This document shows, in pieces, positions 37,454 through 47,445 of a DNA stretch of 64,000 nt. Where the stretch lies: the NCBI GenBank assembly GCA_020740485.1, contig DYMN01000003.1:1-64000 (forward strand), in the 5' to 3' direction. The translations under genes and the position numbers were made by a program. The DNA comes from Polaribacter sp. (GTDB taxonomy: Bacteria > Bacteroidota > Bacteroidia > Flavobacteriales > Flavobacteriaceae). The notes beneath the pieces were generated by a model that searched no databases, had not been told where the DNA came from, and worked only from the letters and a program-made list of their open reading frames with translations. Position 1 is the stretch's first letter. Every line of letters starts with the position of its first letter.

Positions 37454-38398
37454 CTATTGTTCATTATTTATTATTCGTCCATTAAAATTCATCAACTGGT
37501 ATTGCTTTGGGGTGACGCCTTCGTATTTTTTAAATAATCGGATAAAATAATTGGCGCTTTCAAAACCAGTGGCATAGGATACTTCGGAAATGTGGATATT
37601 GGGATTGCTCAATAATTTCTTAGCGTATTTTATTTTTTCATTCAAAATATATTCGATAGGGCTCATGCCTAATTCTCGCTTAAAATAGCGGTAAAAAGAA
37701 GTAGAACTCATGCATGCTTTATCGCTCAATTTTTTGAGGTTAATATTTTCTCTAATATTACTTTTGATAAATGTAATAGCAGGTGTGATTGGGTTGTTGC
37801 TATCGTTAAATTTTTCACTTTCAAAGCGTTTTGTGTTTTGTATTTGTATGATTCTAATGATTAATTCTTGTAATGTTAAATCGGCAATAGCGTCTTTGGT
37901 AATGGAATTGCCCATGCTCTCTTTAATCAATTTGTTGATGGTGTCGGCAAGTTCTACATTGTTGTAAAAGAAATAGTTTTCGTGGTCTAGATTCCACAGG
38001 TTACTTTTTCTTTCTTTTGGGTATTTTTCGTTTAAAAAATCTATGGTGTTGGTAATAATATTATTATCGATTGTAAGGGCAATACATTGGGTAGGATTGT
38101 CTTTGGAGGCTTCTGGAAAATCAATTTTCATTTCGACATTAGAGGGCACAATTACGGTTTCACCTGGCAAGTACTCAAAACTAGGGTCTTCAAACAAATG
38201 CATTACTTTTTTACCACGTAACATACTGGTTACTACCAAATCGTTAAATTTGAGTGGTACTAAATCTGATTTTTGATAGGTTTCAAAAATATTGAGTTCG
38301 CAATGGTTTAACGAGAATATGGTGCGGTTTTCCACTAATGTTTTTAACGACTTTTCGTAGGTGAGTGCAGGTGTATGTAATAATGTTTTACTTGACAT
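37454..38398 (-). CDS. AraC family transcriptional regulator
   Basis: C-terminal AraC HTH: NLKKLSDKACMSSTSFYRYFKRELGMSPIEYILNEKIKYAKKLLSNPNIHISEVSYATGFESANYFIRLFKKYEGVTPKQY. Confidence 0.93.
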   Translation of the reverse strand: MSSKTLLHTPALTYEKSLKTLVENRTIFSLNHCELNIFETYQKSDLVPLKFNDLVVTSMLRGKKVMHLFEDPSFEYLPGETVIVPSNVEMKIDFPEASKDNPTQCIALTIDNNIITNTIDFLNEKYPKERKSNLWNLDHENYFFYNNVELADTINKLIKESMGNSITKDAIADLTLQELIIRIIQIQNTKRFESEKFNDSNNPITPAITFIKSNIRENINLKKLSDKACMSSTSFYRYFKRELGMSPIEYILNEKIKYAKKLLSNPNIHISEVSYATGFESANYFIRLFKKYEGVTPKQYQLMNFNGRIINNEQ

Positions 38399-38738
38399 TA
38401 CTGTAGTGTACTATTAAATGTGTTAGCCCAACAACTAGTTCTTTATCCTAAATCTCATTCAAATATAATTAATTTCTTTCACCATTAACCGACAAATCAA
38501 AAAAAATACGCAAAAAAGTTTTTTAACCCTTGCATTTACAAGAGTTTTATGTTGATTTAAAAAACCTACCCCCTTTCTATTTGTAGTAAATATTTTTTTA
38601 GTAGAAGTCATAATTAACGTAATTACATAGCGAACTAAATGAAGTGAAACTTGTTTAGATAAGGCAGTTTTTGCATTTCATAATCAAACTTGAATTTTTT
38701 TTTAGTACCCACTTTACTTTCAATTCGTGAAAATTATC

Positions 38739-38746
38739 TATTTTTG
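38739..38746 (+). promoter_or_regulatory. Bacteroidota -7 element TATTTTTG
   Basis: Match to TAnnTTTG about 185 nt upstream of ATG 38932. Confidence 0.4.
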
Positions 38747-38931
38747 CAATCATTTTACGAATTATTTATTTTAGATTACTAAATTGTGATTTAAGTTTAG
38801 GTAGGTTCTAATCTCCATGATTATCGAGATAGTTTTTTTATAAAAGATTTTTTTTCTACCCTACATTTTCTAACTAGTTTTTATCAAAAAATCACAAGTG
38901 CAGCATTTGACTTTAAACTTTAACCTTTACT

Positions 38932-40122
38932 ATGCAACATTTGCTTTCACGACGCATTAACAATCTTCCACTTTCTGAAACATTGGCTATGTCTGCCAGG
39001 GCACGCCAGCTCAGAGCGGAAGGCAAAGATATCATCAATCTTAGCATAGGAGAACCTGATTTTGACCCACCTCAATTTATCAAAGATGCTGCCGTAGAGG
39101 CAATAAATGAAAATTTCAGTTGGTACACGCCTATTGAAGGCTATTTGGAATTGCGCGAAGCGATTTGCAGAAAGCTGTTGAGAGACAACGGACTGAAATA
39201 TGAACCTACGCAAGTAGTAGTATCGACCGGAGCAAAACAATCTTTGGCTAATGCAGCCATGGTATTATTAGACCCGGGAGATGAAGCCATTTTAGCCGCA
39301 CCTTACTGGGTGAGTTATGAAGCGATTATCAATCTGTGCGAAGCGGTTCCGGTGGTCGTCCACAGTGGTATCAAACAAAATTTCAAAATTCTCCCCGAAC
39401 AATTGGAAGCTGCCATTACACCGCAAACCAAGGTGCTGTTTATCAATTCACCCAGCAATCCGAGTGGTGCTATTTATACCAAAGAAGAATACCGTGCTTT
39501 AGCCGATGTATTGGTGAAACATCCCAATATTTTTGTGATTTCCGATGAAATTTATGAACATATTAATTATGATGGAAAACCTTTTAGTTTTGCTGCCTTA
39601 GAAGATATGTATGACCGCACCATTACTGTAAACGGATTATCAAAAGCATTTGCCGTAACAGGATGGCGATTAGGTTACATGGCTGCACCTGAATGGATTG
39701 CTAAAGCCTGTACTAAAATGCAAGGGCAAATTACTTCAGGAGCTAATTGCATTACCCAACGTGCTGCCATTACAGCATTAGAAGCACCGGTTTCGGCTAT
39801 CCAATATATGATTAATGAGTTTAGAGAAAGAAAGGATATTGTTTATAAATTACTTATTGATGTACCGGGATTTAAAACAACCATGCCAAGTGGTGCGTTT
39901 TATTTTCTACCGGATATATCCTATTATTTCGGTAAAACACTTCACGGTCGCACCATTTTAAATGCAACCGATTTTTCCATGCTTTTATTAGAAGTAGCTA
40001 ACGTGGCAACAGTATCAGGAGAAGCATTTGGTGCGCCTAATTGTGTAAGACTTTCTTACGCTACCTCACGGGAATTATTAATTGAAGCAATAGAACGTAT
40101 AAAAAAATGCGTTATGAATTGA
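38932..40122 (+). CDS. Class I pyridoxal phosphate-dependent aminotransferase (aspartate aminotransferase-like)
   Basis: INLSIGEPDFDPP, STGAKQSLANAAMVLLDPGDEAI, NSPSNPSGAIYTKEE, VNGLSKAFAVTGWRLGYMAAP. Confidence 0.95.
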   Translation: MQHLLSRRINNLPLSETLAMSARARQLRAEGKDIINLSIGEPDFDPPQFIKDAAVEAINENFSWYTPIEGYLELREAICRKLLRDNGLKYEPTQVVVSTGAKQSLANAAMVLLDPGDEAILAAPYWVSYEAIINLCEAVPVVVHSGIKQNFKILPEQLEAAITPQTKVLFINSPSNPSGAIYTKEEYRALADVLVKHPNIFVISDEIYEHINYDGKPFSFAALEDMYDRTITVNGLSKAFAVTGWRLGYMAAPEWIAKACTKMQGQITSGANCITQRAAITALEAPVSAIQYMINEFRERKDIVYKLLIDVPGFKTTMPSGAFYFLPDISYYFGKTLHGRTILNATDFSMLLLEVANVATVSGEAFGAPNCVRLSYATSRELLIEAIERIKKCVMN

Positions 40123-42361
40123 TGTTTTTCACTCTAAATTGTCCATAGAGCTCTAACATTTTTAAAGTAGCATCTACTAAATCTTTTGATTCTAAAAGTA
40201 TGCTAAAATAAAGGGTAGAATTTTTTGGACTGCTTTCTTCAGTTCTAATGCGATTAACTTGCGAATTGATTAATTTTTCGATATGACGAAAGAGTTGATA
40301 TTTCTCTTCTATTAGTTGATTTAAAACAGCGTAATTTTTATTTTGAAAAATAATTTCAACTTCTTTTAAGAATTTATCTAATTCATTATCAATATTTTTC
40401 AAATCGTCCATTTGATTTTTTTTGAGCTTTTTATGATTGTTATTCACATGCTCAAAAGTCGCAGTTGAAATGTAATTGATAGATTGGCTGATGTCTTGAA
40501 TATATTTTAAAATCAAGATATAAAAATGACTGGCTTCCACAGAATCATTATTCAACGATTTGATATAGTAAAACACGCCATTTTTCAAATCACTTACTTC
40601 TTTGTCTAACACATCAACGTGTTTTTTATTTTTCTTCAACTTATTCAAATCGTGAGCAGCTAAATCATCGCACACATTGCTGTAAAGTTTGTTGACTCTT
40701 TTTACAATTTCTGAAATATGTTCTGAAGTTTCATCTACTACATTAGAGATGTTCCTATTACCTACTATTTGCTTTTCTTGACGCGCTTTTTTCTCTTTAT
40801 AAGAAGTATAAAAAGTGTAATAATTTCGGACTATTAAACCTAAAGCTAAAATAAACAAAACACCGACTGCTGCAAAACCTCCTAAGTGCATCAAGAATAC
40901 CATGATACCGGCAGTAACAAACGCCACGAGTGCAGTCATAAACCAGCCTCCAATCACATTGAGTACCCCTGCAACTCTATAAACGGCACTTTCTAATCCC
41001 CAAGCTCTGTCGGCAAGAGAAGAACCCATAGCGACCATAAAGGTAACGTAAGTAGTAGAAAGGGGTAATTTATGAGCAGTAGCAATAGAAATCAAAACAC
41101 TGGATATCAATAAGTTTACAGATGCACGCACTTGGTCGAAAGCCGGAATTTCTACCGATTTATCGAGTGGGAGTTCAATTGGTTTTTTCTTAAATCGCTG
41201 GTCTATTTTTTCTATTAGTGATTTGGGAATTATTGCCAAATATAGATTGTTCAGGTATTGAGCGCTTCTTACTGCCACCCTTGAAACGTCATTAGGTAGG
41301 AATTTTTCTTCCCCATCATTGTCATTTGCCAAACCTACTTCAGTGTCGGTTACGTGACGCGCTTTTTTTGAAAACCAAAGCGTTAATACCATCACCAATC
41401 CGGCTAAAAACAACAAGCCTGTTTGGGTAGGCACCTTTTGAGCTAATATTCCCATGCTAAATTCATCAGCTTGAATTCCGGATGCACTCCACGCTTGATA
41501 TGAATTTAATGCAGCGATAGGCGCTCCGATAAAGTTGACCAAATCATTGCCGGCGAATGCCAAAGCCAATGAAAAAGTTCCTAAAGCAATGATTATTTTT
41601 AAAAGATTTATTTTGGTGAATTTTGTCAATATAAACCCTATTAGAGTCCATATAATAAAACTACCCCCTATTAAAAGTAATTCATTTTCGGTAACAAAAC
41701 CACTAATATTTTTATAAAAAGGGGTTCCTTTTATTCCGTCTAAAACGATAAAATGAGTAATAGCAGTCAATGCGATACCTCCAAAAACGGCGTGCAAATA
41801 GTTTTTATTCATTTTATAATGAAATGAATAAATCAGCCTAGCAAAATACATGACAAAGGAACCAACTGTAAACGCAATGAAAATGGAAAGAAAAATCCCT
41901 AAAATGATTTCTAAAGCTTTGGCAGAATTGATGTATTTGCCAAGGTCTGATAAGGTTTCAGAATTGCTTGAATAAATTTTAAAAATGGCAGTAATCACCG
42001 CAGCTCCTAACAATTCAAAAACCAATGAAACGGTAGTAGAAGTGGGAAGTCCCAAATTATTAAAAACGTCTAACAGGATGATATCCGTAATCATCACAGC
42101 CATAAAAATGAACATAATTTCATTAAAGTAAAACTCACCGGGCACAAAAATTCCTTTTCGCGCCACTTCCATCATCCCACTTGAAGTAGCAGCCCCAACA
42201 AACACTCCAACGCTGGCAATGATCATTAAAGTTTTAAAAGACAGCGCTTTAGACCCTATCCCTGAGTTTAAAAAATTTACAGCATCATTACTTACTCCAA
42301 CTACTAAATCGATTGCAGCTAATGTTCCAAGTGCAATTAACAATAAAATATATATGTCCAT
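40112..42361 (-). CDS. PiT family inorganic phosphate transporter with C-terminal PhoU-like helical domain
   Basis: GVSNDAVNFLNSGIGSKAL and AFAGNDLVNFIGAPIAA PiT motifs; about 200-residue cytosolic helical C-terminus. Confidence 0.92.
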   Translation of the reverse strand: MDIYILLLIALGTLAAIDLVVGVSNDAVNFLNSGIGSKALSFKTLMIIASVGVFVGAATSSGMMEVARKGIFVPGEFYFNEIMFIFMAVMITDIILLDVFNNLGLPTSTTVSLVFELLGAAVITAIFKIYSSNSETLSDLGKYINSAKALEIILGIFLSIFIAFTVGSFVMYFARLIYSFHYKMNKNYLHAVFGGIALTAITHFIVLDGIKGTPFYKNISGFVTENELLLIGGSFIIWTLIGFILTKFTKINLLKIIIALGTFSLALAFAGNDLVNFIGAPIAALNSYQAWSASGIQADEFSMGILAQKVPTQTGLLFLAGLVMVLTLWFSKKARHVTDTEVGLANDNDGEEKFLPNDVSRVAVRSAQYLNNLYLAIIPKSLIEKIDQRFKKKPIELPLDKSVEIPAFDQVRASVNLLISSVLISIATAHKLPLSTTYVTFMVAMGSSLADRAWGLESAVYRVAGVLNVIGGWFMTALVAFVTAGIMVFLMHLGGFAAVGVLFILALGLIVRNYYTFYTSYKEKKARQEKQIVGNRNISNVVDETSEHISEIVKRVNKLYSNVCDDLAAHDLNKLKKNKKHVDVLDKEVSDLKNGVFYYIKSLNNDSVEASHFYILILKYIQDISQSINYISTATFEHVNNNHKKLKKNQMDDLKNIDNELDKFLKEVEIIFQNKNYAVLNQLIEEKYQLFRHIEKLINSQVNRIRTEESSPKNSTLYFSILLESKDLVDATLKMLELYGQFRVKNINS

Positions 42362-42556
42362 TTTGAATTATATTGTAATTTTACAAAAATAGAAATTTTA
42401 ATATGAATTCAATGTTATGCCAATGTTAGTTTTTTATTTAATGTAAAATTTAAGTTCAATCAGTAAATGCAACTTTTGATGTTAAAAAGTAGAAACAATT
42501 TTAATTTAATGTTTTAATTTTGTTTATTTTCGACTTTTATTTTCAATTATATAAAG

Positions 42557-43507
42557 ATGCGAATTACTCCATTTTACTTTATTTTTTTTATAGTACAATT
42601 TCAATTTGCGCAGTACACGGATGTTATTAATTCAAAACGTCCCGGATTTTCTGAAAGTCCTTATAGTATTGGAACAAAAGTATACCAAGTGGAAGGTGGT
42701 GTATTTTACCAGAAATCCAATGAAGCCGGGTGGGAAGCTCTCCAACAATCTATTGGAACGGACTGGTTTCTCAGAGCAGGTCTGTTAAGCGAACGCATGG
42801 AATTCAGTGCCAATTTTAAATTGCAAAACGATGAAATCAGAGAACAACCCTTTCCTGAAAGTTTCAGAAAAATAGGAGGCATCAGTCAATTTACAATTGG
42901 TGCCAAATACATGATCTACAAGCCGACCTATAAAAATCCGGCAGATGAAATCAGGAGTTGGAAAGAAAAGATGAAATTTGATAAAAGTCGGTTGATTCCG
43001 GCTGTGGGGATTTATGCCGGATGGAATACCAATGTTTTGAACGAAAATTACAAATTGCCTTCCATGGGGGTTAAAGCGGCATTGCTTTTACAAAATGATT
43101 TTGACGATTACACCACTTGGGTAAATAATATTTATGCTGACCATATAAATCTTACAGATTACAGAAACTATGGATATATTTCCACTTTGAGCTATGCTAT
43201 GACGGATCGTTTTTTGATGTTTGCCGAACATCAGGGTGCTTTTTATAAAGATTTCAAAGAGTTTAAATTGGGTGGAGGCATGGCTTATTTATTCAATCCC
43301 GACATGCAAGTGGGTGTTAATTTACACTGGGATATGCATACTGACTATTTAAATCTTTACGGTGGAGTAGGATTTTCTTGGCGCTATGATAATCACAAGG
43401 AAAAAGTTAAATTTAAGAAAGAAAAAACAGAAGATAAAAATGAGGGCAGTGGTAAAATACAAACTAAAAAATCGTATAAAAAGAAATTAAAGAAAAAGAA
43501 AAAGTGA
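42557..43507 (+). CDS. Outer-membrane beta-barrel/transporter-like protein (MetA-pathway phenol degradation-like)
   Basis: Signal peptide; INSKRPGFSESPYSIGTKVYQVEGGVFY; beta-strand repeats; lysine-rich C-terminal tail. Confidence 0.65.
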   Translation: MRITPFYFIFFIVQFQFAQYTDVINSKRPGFSESPYSIGTKVYQVEGGVFYQKSNEAGWEALQQSIGTDWFLRAGLLSERMEFSANFKLQNDEIREQPFPESFRKIGGISQFTIGAKYMIYKPTYKNPADEIRSWKEKMKFDKSRLIPAVGIYAGWNTNVLNENYKLPSMGVKAALLLQNDFDDYTTWVNNIYADHINLTDYRNYGYISTLSYAMTDRFLMFAEHQGAFYKDFKEFKLGGGMAYLFNPDMQVGVNLHWDMHTDYLNLYGGVGFSWRYDNHKEKVKFKKEKTEDKNEGSGKIQTKKSYKKKLKKKKK

Positions 43508-43593
43508 CGGGAGGGAGGTCGGTGGTCAGTGGTCTTTGGACGTTGGTCATTGGTCTTTGGAATTTGATATTTTTAATTTGGAATTTATTAATT

Positions 43594-44301
43594 ATGCAAT
43601 TATTTTATCATCCTGAACTTTCGGAAAGTAGTGAGGAAATTACTTTTGACAATGTTGAAAGTCAGCATATTGTTCGCGTGCTTCGCAAAAAGGAAAATGA
43701 CACTTTGTGGATAACAAATGGTTTAGGAATCCTCTTTAAAGGAAGCATTATTCATGCAAATGATAAAAAATGTAGGGTTAAAATTATTGAAATCTATCCA
43801 CAAAAAAGATTAAGAGATTATCAACTTTGTATTGCCATTGCTCCAACAAAAAACATGGATAGAATGGAATGGTTTGTTGAAAAAGCAACTGAAATTGGCA
43901 TTGATAAAATCATTCCGATTATATCTGAACATTCTGAACGCAAGGTGCTAAAAACCGAAAGATTGGAAAAAATGGCAATCGCAGCCATGAAACAATCCGG
44001 TCAATATTTTCTCCCTGAAATTGCACAACCTATTGATTTTAATCAATTTATAAAAAACAATATTTGTGAGCAAAAATTTATTGCTCATTGTGTGGATAGC
44101 CAAAAAAATAGTTTGAAAACATTAGTTCAAAAAGGAAAAAATGTATTAATTTTGATTGGTCCCGAAGGCGATTTTTCTGAAAGAGAAATCAATTTGACAT
44201 TAAAACATGATTTTCAGCCGATTGAATTAGGAAAAACTCGCTTAAGAACAGAAACTGCGGCTTTGGTGGCTGTACATTCGGTGATATTTGCAAATGAATA
44301 A
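43594..44301 (+). CDS. rsmE: 16S rRNA (uracil1498-N3)-methyltransferase
   Basis: QHIVRVLRKKENDTLWITNG, LCIAIAPTKNMDRMEWFVEKATEIGIDKIIPI, LIGPEGDFSEREI, LGKTRLRTETAAL. Start moved to ATG 43594. Confidence 0.95.
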   Translation: MQLFYHPELSESSEEITFDNVESQHIVRVLRKKENDTLWITNGLGILFKGSIIHANDKKCRVKIIEIYPQKRLRDYQLCIAIAPTKNMDRMEWFVEKATEIGIDKIIPIISEHSERKVLKTERLEKMAIAAMKQSGQYFLPEIAQPIDFNQFIKNNICEQKFIAHCVDSQKNSLKTLVQKGKNVLILIGPEGDFSEREINLTLKHDFQPIELGKTRLRTETAALVAVHSVIFANE

Positions 44302-44357
44302 GATATATCGGGTAACATAAATCTGTAATAACTGAAGTCATTAAAAAAAGATAAATT

Positions 44358-44621
44358 ATGGGCTATATGGGATTTGGTTTAAGAAAAGATATTTATACTC
44401 AAAAACCAAGAAAACCTTTTATAAATTTTAAAAAAATCCTTGATATTGAAGTTACTCATTATCATCAAATTCATGAAAATGAGGTTCATAAAATTTTAGA
44501 GGAGGAAAAAGAAAAAATAAGATTAAAAATAATACGTGAAAGAAGAATTGAATTTATTAAAATTTCAATTGTCAGCATAGTAATAATTTTATTTATTTAT
44601 CTATTATACAATCTATTATAA
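44358..44621 (+). CDS. Small basic protein with C-terminal TM helix, unknown function
   Basis: 87-aa ORF, charged N-terminus and C-terminal IKISIVSIVIILFIYLLYNLL; tightly packed between rsmE and the DUF4159 gene. Confidence 0.55.
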   Translation: MGYMGFGLRKDIYTQKPRKPFINFKKILDIEVTHYHQIHENEVHKILEEEKEKIRLKIIRERRIEFIKISIVSIVIILFIYLLYNLL

Positions 44622-44622
44622 A

Positions 44623-45282
44623 ATGAAACTACATTATAAATTAAAATATTTTGCCATAATTATCTTTACCTATATCTCTCATTCAATTCATTCACAAGAT
44701 GTTGCAACACTAGAATACGGCGGGGGAGGTGATTGGTATGCCAATCCTACTGCTATTCCTAACCTAATAAAATTTTGCAATGACAATATAGACACCAAAA
44801 TCAATTCAAAGCCTTTTCAAGTAAAAGCCTCTTCTGTAGATGTTTTCAATTATCCCATCCTGTTTGTTACCGGACATGGCAATATGTTTTTGGATGATGA
44901 AAGCGTGGAAAATTTTAGAAATTACCTTATCTCAGGCGGATTTATTCACGTTTCGGACAATTACGGGTTGGATAAGTTTGTGAGAAGAGAATTTAAAAAA
45001 ATATTTCCTGATTTAGAATTTGTAGAAGTGCCTTATGACCATCCTATATTTCACCAAACCTTCGTTTTTAATAAAGGAATTCCGAAAATCCACGAACACG
45101 ATGGTAAACCACCCAAAGGTTACGGTATTTTTTACGAAGGAAAATTAGTTTGTTTCTATGACTACGAAAGCGATTTGAGCGATGGATGGGAATCCCAGCC
45201 GGTTCATAATGACCCACAGGAAGTAAGACTCAAAGCTTTGCAAATGGGAGCTAATCTTGTGGAATATGCTTTTGAAAATTAA
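44623..45282 (+). CDS. DUF4159 domain protein (secreted)
   Basis: Signal peptide, ATLEYGGGGDWYANPTAIPNLIKF, GHGNMFLDDESVENFRNYLISGGFIHVSDNYG. Confidence 0.85.
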   Translation: MKLHYKLKYFAIIIFTYISHSIHSQDVATLEYGGGGDWYANPTAIPNLIKFCNDNIDTKINSKPFQVKASSVDVFNYPILFVTGHGNMFLDDESVENFRNYLISGGFIHVSDNYGLDKFVRREFKKIFPDLEFVEVPYDHPIFHQTFVFNKGIPKIHEHDGKPPKGYGIFYEGKLVCFYDYESDLSDGWESQPVHNDPQEVRLKALQMGANLVEYAFEN

Positions 45283-45303
45283 TCAATAATTTAAATCCCC
45301 AAA

Positions 45304-47445
45304 ATGAAAAAATTCATTCAATTACTCATCTTTTTATTCTCTGTTTCTCAAATTTCAGCCCAATACACTACCGATTATCCGTTTGATTCTGATTGGGTTA
45401 CCAATTTTAACGGGCGTGTTTTTAATATTGTAGATTTGGGTGCGATACCCAATGACGAAATTAACGACAGCCCATATTTCAGAATGGCTGCCGATTCTAT
45501 TCAACATTATGGAACAGGCAAGTTGATAATTCCGTCCGGATTGTATATTGTAGGCGAGCAAAATATCAACCCAAACCCGAATTCCCAAGAGCAATATTAC
45601 CAAAATAATGAAATTTTTAATATTGAAGGAGTAAACAATGTTATCATCGAAGGGGAAACGGGTACCAAAATAAAAATTCGAGATGGTTTACGTTTTGGTT
45701 CATTCCATCCTTTAACCGGTGAGGCATATCATCACGAACCCGATACCGTCCAATTTACAACTTATGAATACAGAGCAGATGTTGGGGATATATTTTTAAT
45801 TGAAAATTCAAATAACATTTATATTAAAAATCTGGAATTAGATGGTAATAACGAAAATTTGATTCTTGGGGGTTATTACGCCGAAACAAGTGCTCATGGA
45901 AAACAAACAGAAGCAACCGGTATTAAACTTATGGGGTCCACAAATGCAAAGATTCAAAACATTCACACCCATCATCACGGGTTGGATGGAATAGAAATAA
46001 CCCATTACAATTTAACCCCAACTTCTAATCCCACGGTAGTTGTGTTAGAAAACATCAATAGCGAATATAATGGCAGACAAGGGTTGTCATGGGTTGGAGG
46101 CATTGGGCTTACCGCATACAATTGTAAGTTTAATCACACAGGGAAAGCCAATATATTATCACCGCCTGCATCCGGTGTTGATATTGAAGCGGAAGATTCA
46201 GTATGTCGTGGTGGAAAATTCATCAATTGCGAATTAATCAACAATGGAAATTCAGCTTTGGTTTCCGCATCGGGGGATGGTGGTTATTCCACTTTTGAAA
46301 ATTGTACATTTTGGGGTAACACATCTGCATCTTTATCTATTACTAAACCTGCCTTGTATTTTGAAAATTGTCAGATATACGGTTCTATGTATCACGCTTT
46401 CGGGTCTTCGGATGATGCTTCGCTTGCCACTAAGTTTACCAACTGTCATTTTGAAGACTTGGAACATCCCGATTACGGGGTTTTTAGAGCAAACTATCTT
46501 ATTGATATCAATGAAAATGATCTTGGAAATGTAACTTTTGACAATTGTACCATTGTAGCTAATGAAATAAAAAGTATTTGGATAACCAACGAATTAAATG
46601 TTCCGGCTTATGTAAAAAACACCACCATTACCCACAAAAAACAAATTGAGAACCATGATTTCATTGCCAATTTCAGGCGTGTATCGTTGGAAAATGTCCA
46701 ATTTACGGAAGAATATCCTGCCGTTGTAACTGATGTATATTTTATAAATATTCAGGATGATGTTGACGTTGGAAATTGTGTAACCTTAGAAAACCAACAT
46801 GTAAAATGGGAAAGTTGGGACAATGATACAATGCTTGGTAATTGGATATTGCCCGGACATTATCCTATGCAAAACACCTTGGAATTACTGACTCCTTCGG
46901 TGGGAGAAACGCTCTCCGTGGGGAATGTTTACAATGTAACGTGGAATGTAGATAATTCAAATGACTTTGTAGAAATTCAACTTTTTAAGGGTTGCGAATT
47001 TCTCGAAACAATTGAAAACACGACAGAGAATGATGGTTTATATGCGTGGACGGTTTCTAGTGATATTTCAACTGCAAATGATTATAGAATGAAGATACTG
47101 AACAAAAACAACCTACAAGACTTTGATTATAATCCAACTGAATTTTCTATTTCAAATCCTTCTGCCGGAACCAATGACATCATAAACGGAAATGAGCTGC
47201 ATATTTATCCTAATCCATTTAATGATAGGGTATTTATATCTTACACATTAAAAGAGAAGCCTGAAAAAATCAATATAAAAGTTAAAAACCTTTTAGGTAA
47301 AACTATTTCAGAAACTAACATCGAAAATCAAGATACAGTCGGAAATATGGAAATCAAGTTAAATAATTTTGCATCAGGTTTATACTTACTTGAATTTTAT
47401 GATAATTTGGAAATGCTTAAATCTTTTAAAATAATTAAGCTGTAA
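45304..47445 (+). CDS. Right-handed parallel beta-helix (pectate-lyase-like) secreted protein with T9SS type A sorting domain
   Basis: VDLGAIPNDEINDSPYFRMAADSIQHYGTGKLIIPSGLY, beta-helix repeats, C-terminal LHIYPNPFNDRVFISY...GLYLLEFYDNLEMLKSFKIIKL. Confidence 0.88.
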   Translation: MKKFIQLLIFLFSVSQISAQYTTDYPFDSDWVTNFNGRVFNIVDLGAIPNDEINDSPYFRMAADSIQHYGTGKLIIPSGLYIVGEQNINPNPNSQEQYYQNNEIFNIEGVNNVIIEGETGTKIKIRDGLRFGSFHPLTGEAYHHEPDTVQFTTYEYRADVGDIFLIENSNNIYIKNLELDGNNENLILGGYYAETSAHGKQTEATGIKLMGSTNAKIQNIHTHHHGLDGIEITHYNLTPTSNPTVVVLENINSEYNGRQGLSWVGGIGLTAYNCKFNHTGKANILSPPASGVDIEAEDSVCRGGKFINCELINNGNSALVSASGDGGYSTFENCTFWGNTSASLSITKPALYFENCQIYGSMYHAFGSSDDASLATKFTNCHFEDLEHPDYGVFRANYLIDINENDLGNVTFDNCTIVANEIKSIWITNELNVPAYVKNTTITHKKQIENHDFIANFRRVSLENVQFTEEYPAVVTDVYFINIQDDVDVGNCVTLENQHVKWESWDNDTMLGNWILPGHYPMQNTLELLTPSVGETLSVGNVYNVTWNVDNSNDFVEIQLFKGCEFLETIENTTENDGLYAWTVSSDISTANDYRMKILNKNNLQDFDYNPTEFSISNPSAGTNDIINGNELHIYPNPFNDRVFISYTLKEKPEKINIKVKNLLGKTISETNIENQDTVGNMEIKLNNFASGLYLLEFYDNLEMLKSFKIIKL

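Noticed and set aside
43504-43593. N-terminal extension of RsmE
   Set aside because: Non-ATG start, repeat-derived sequence, and RsmE-like homology starts at MQLFYHPEL (43594).
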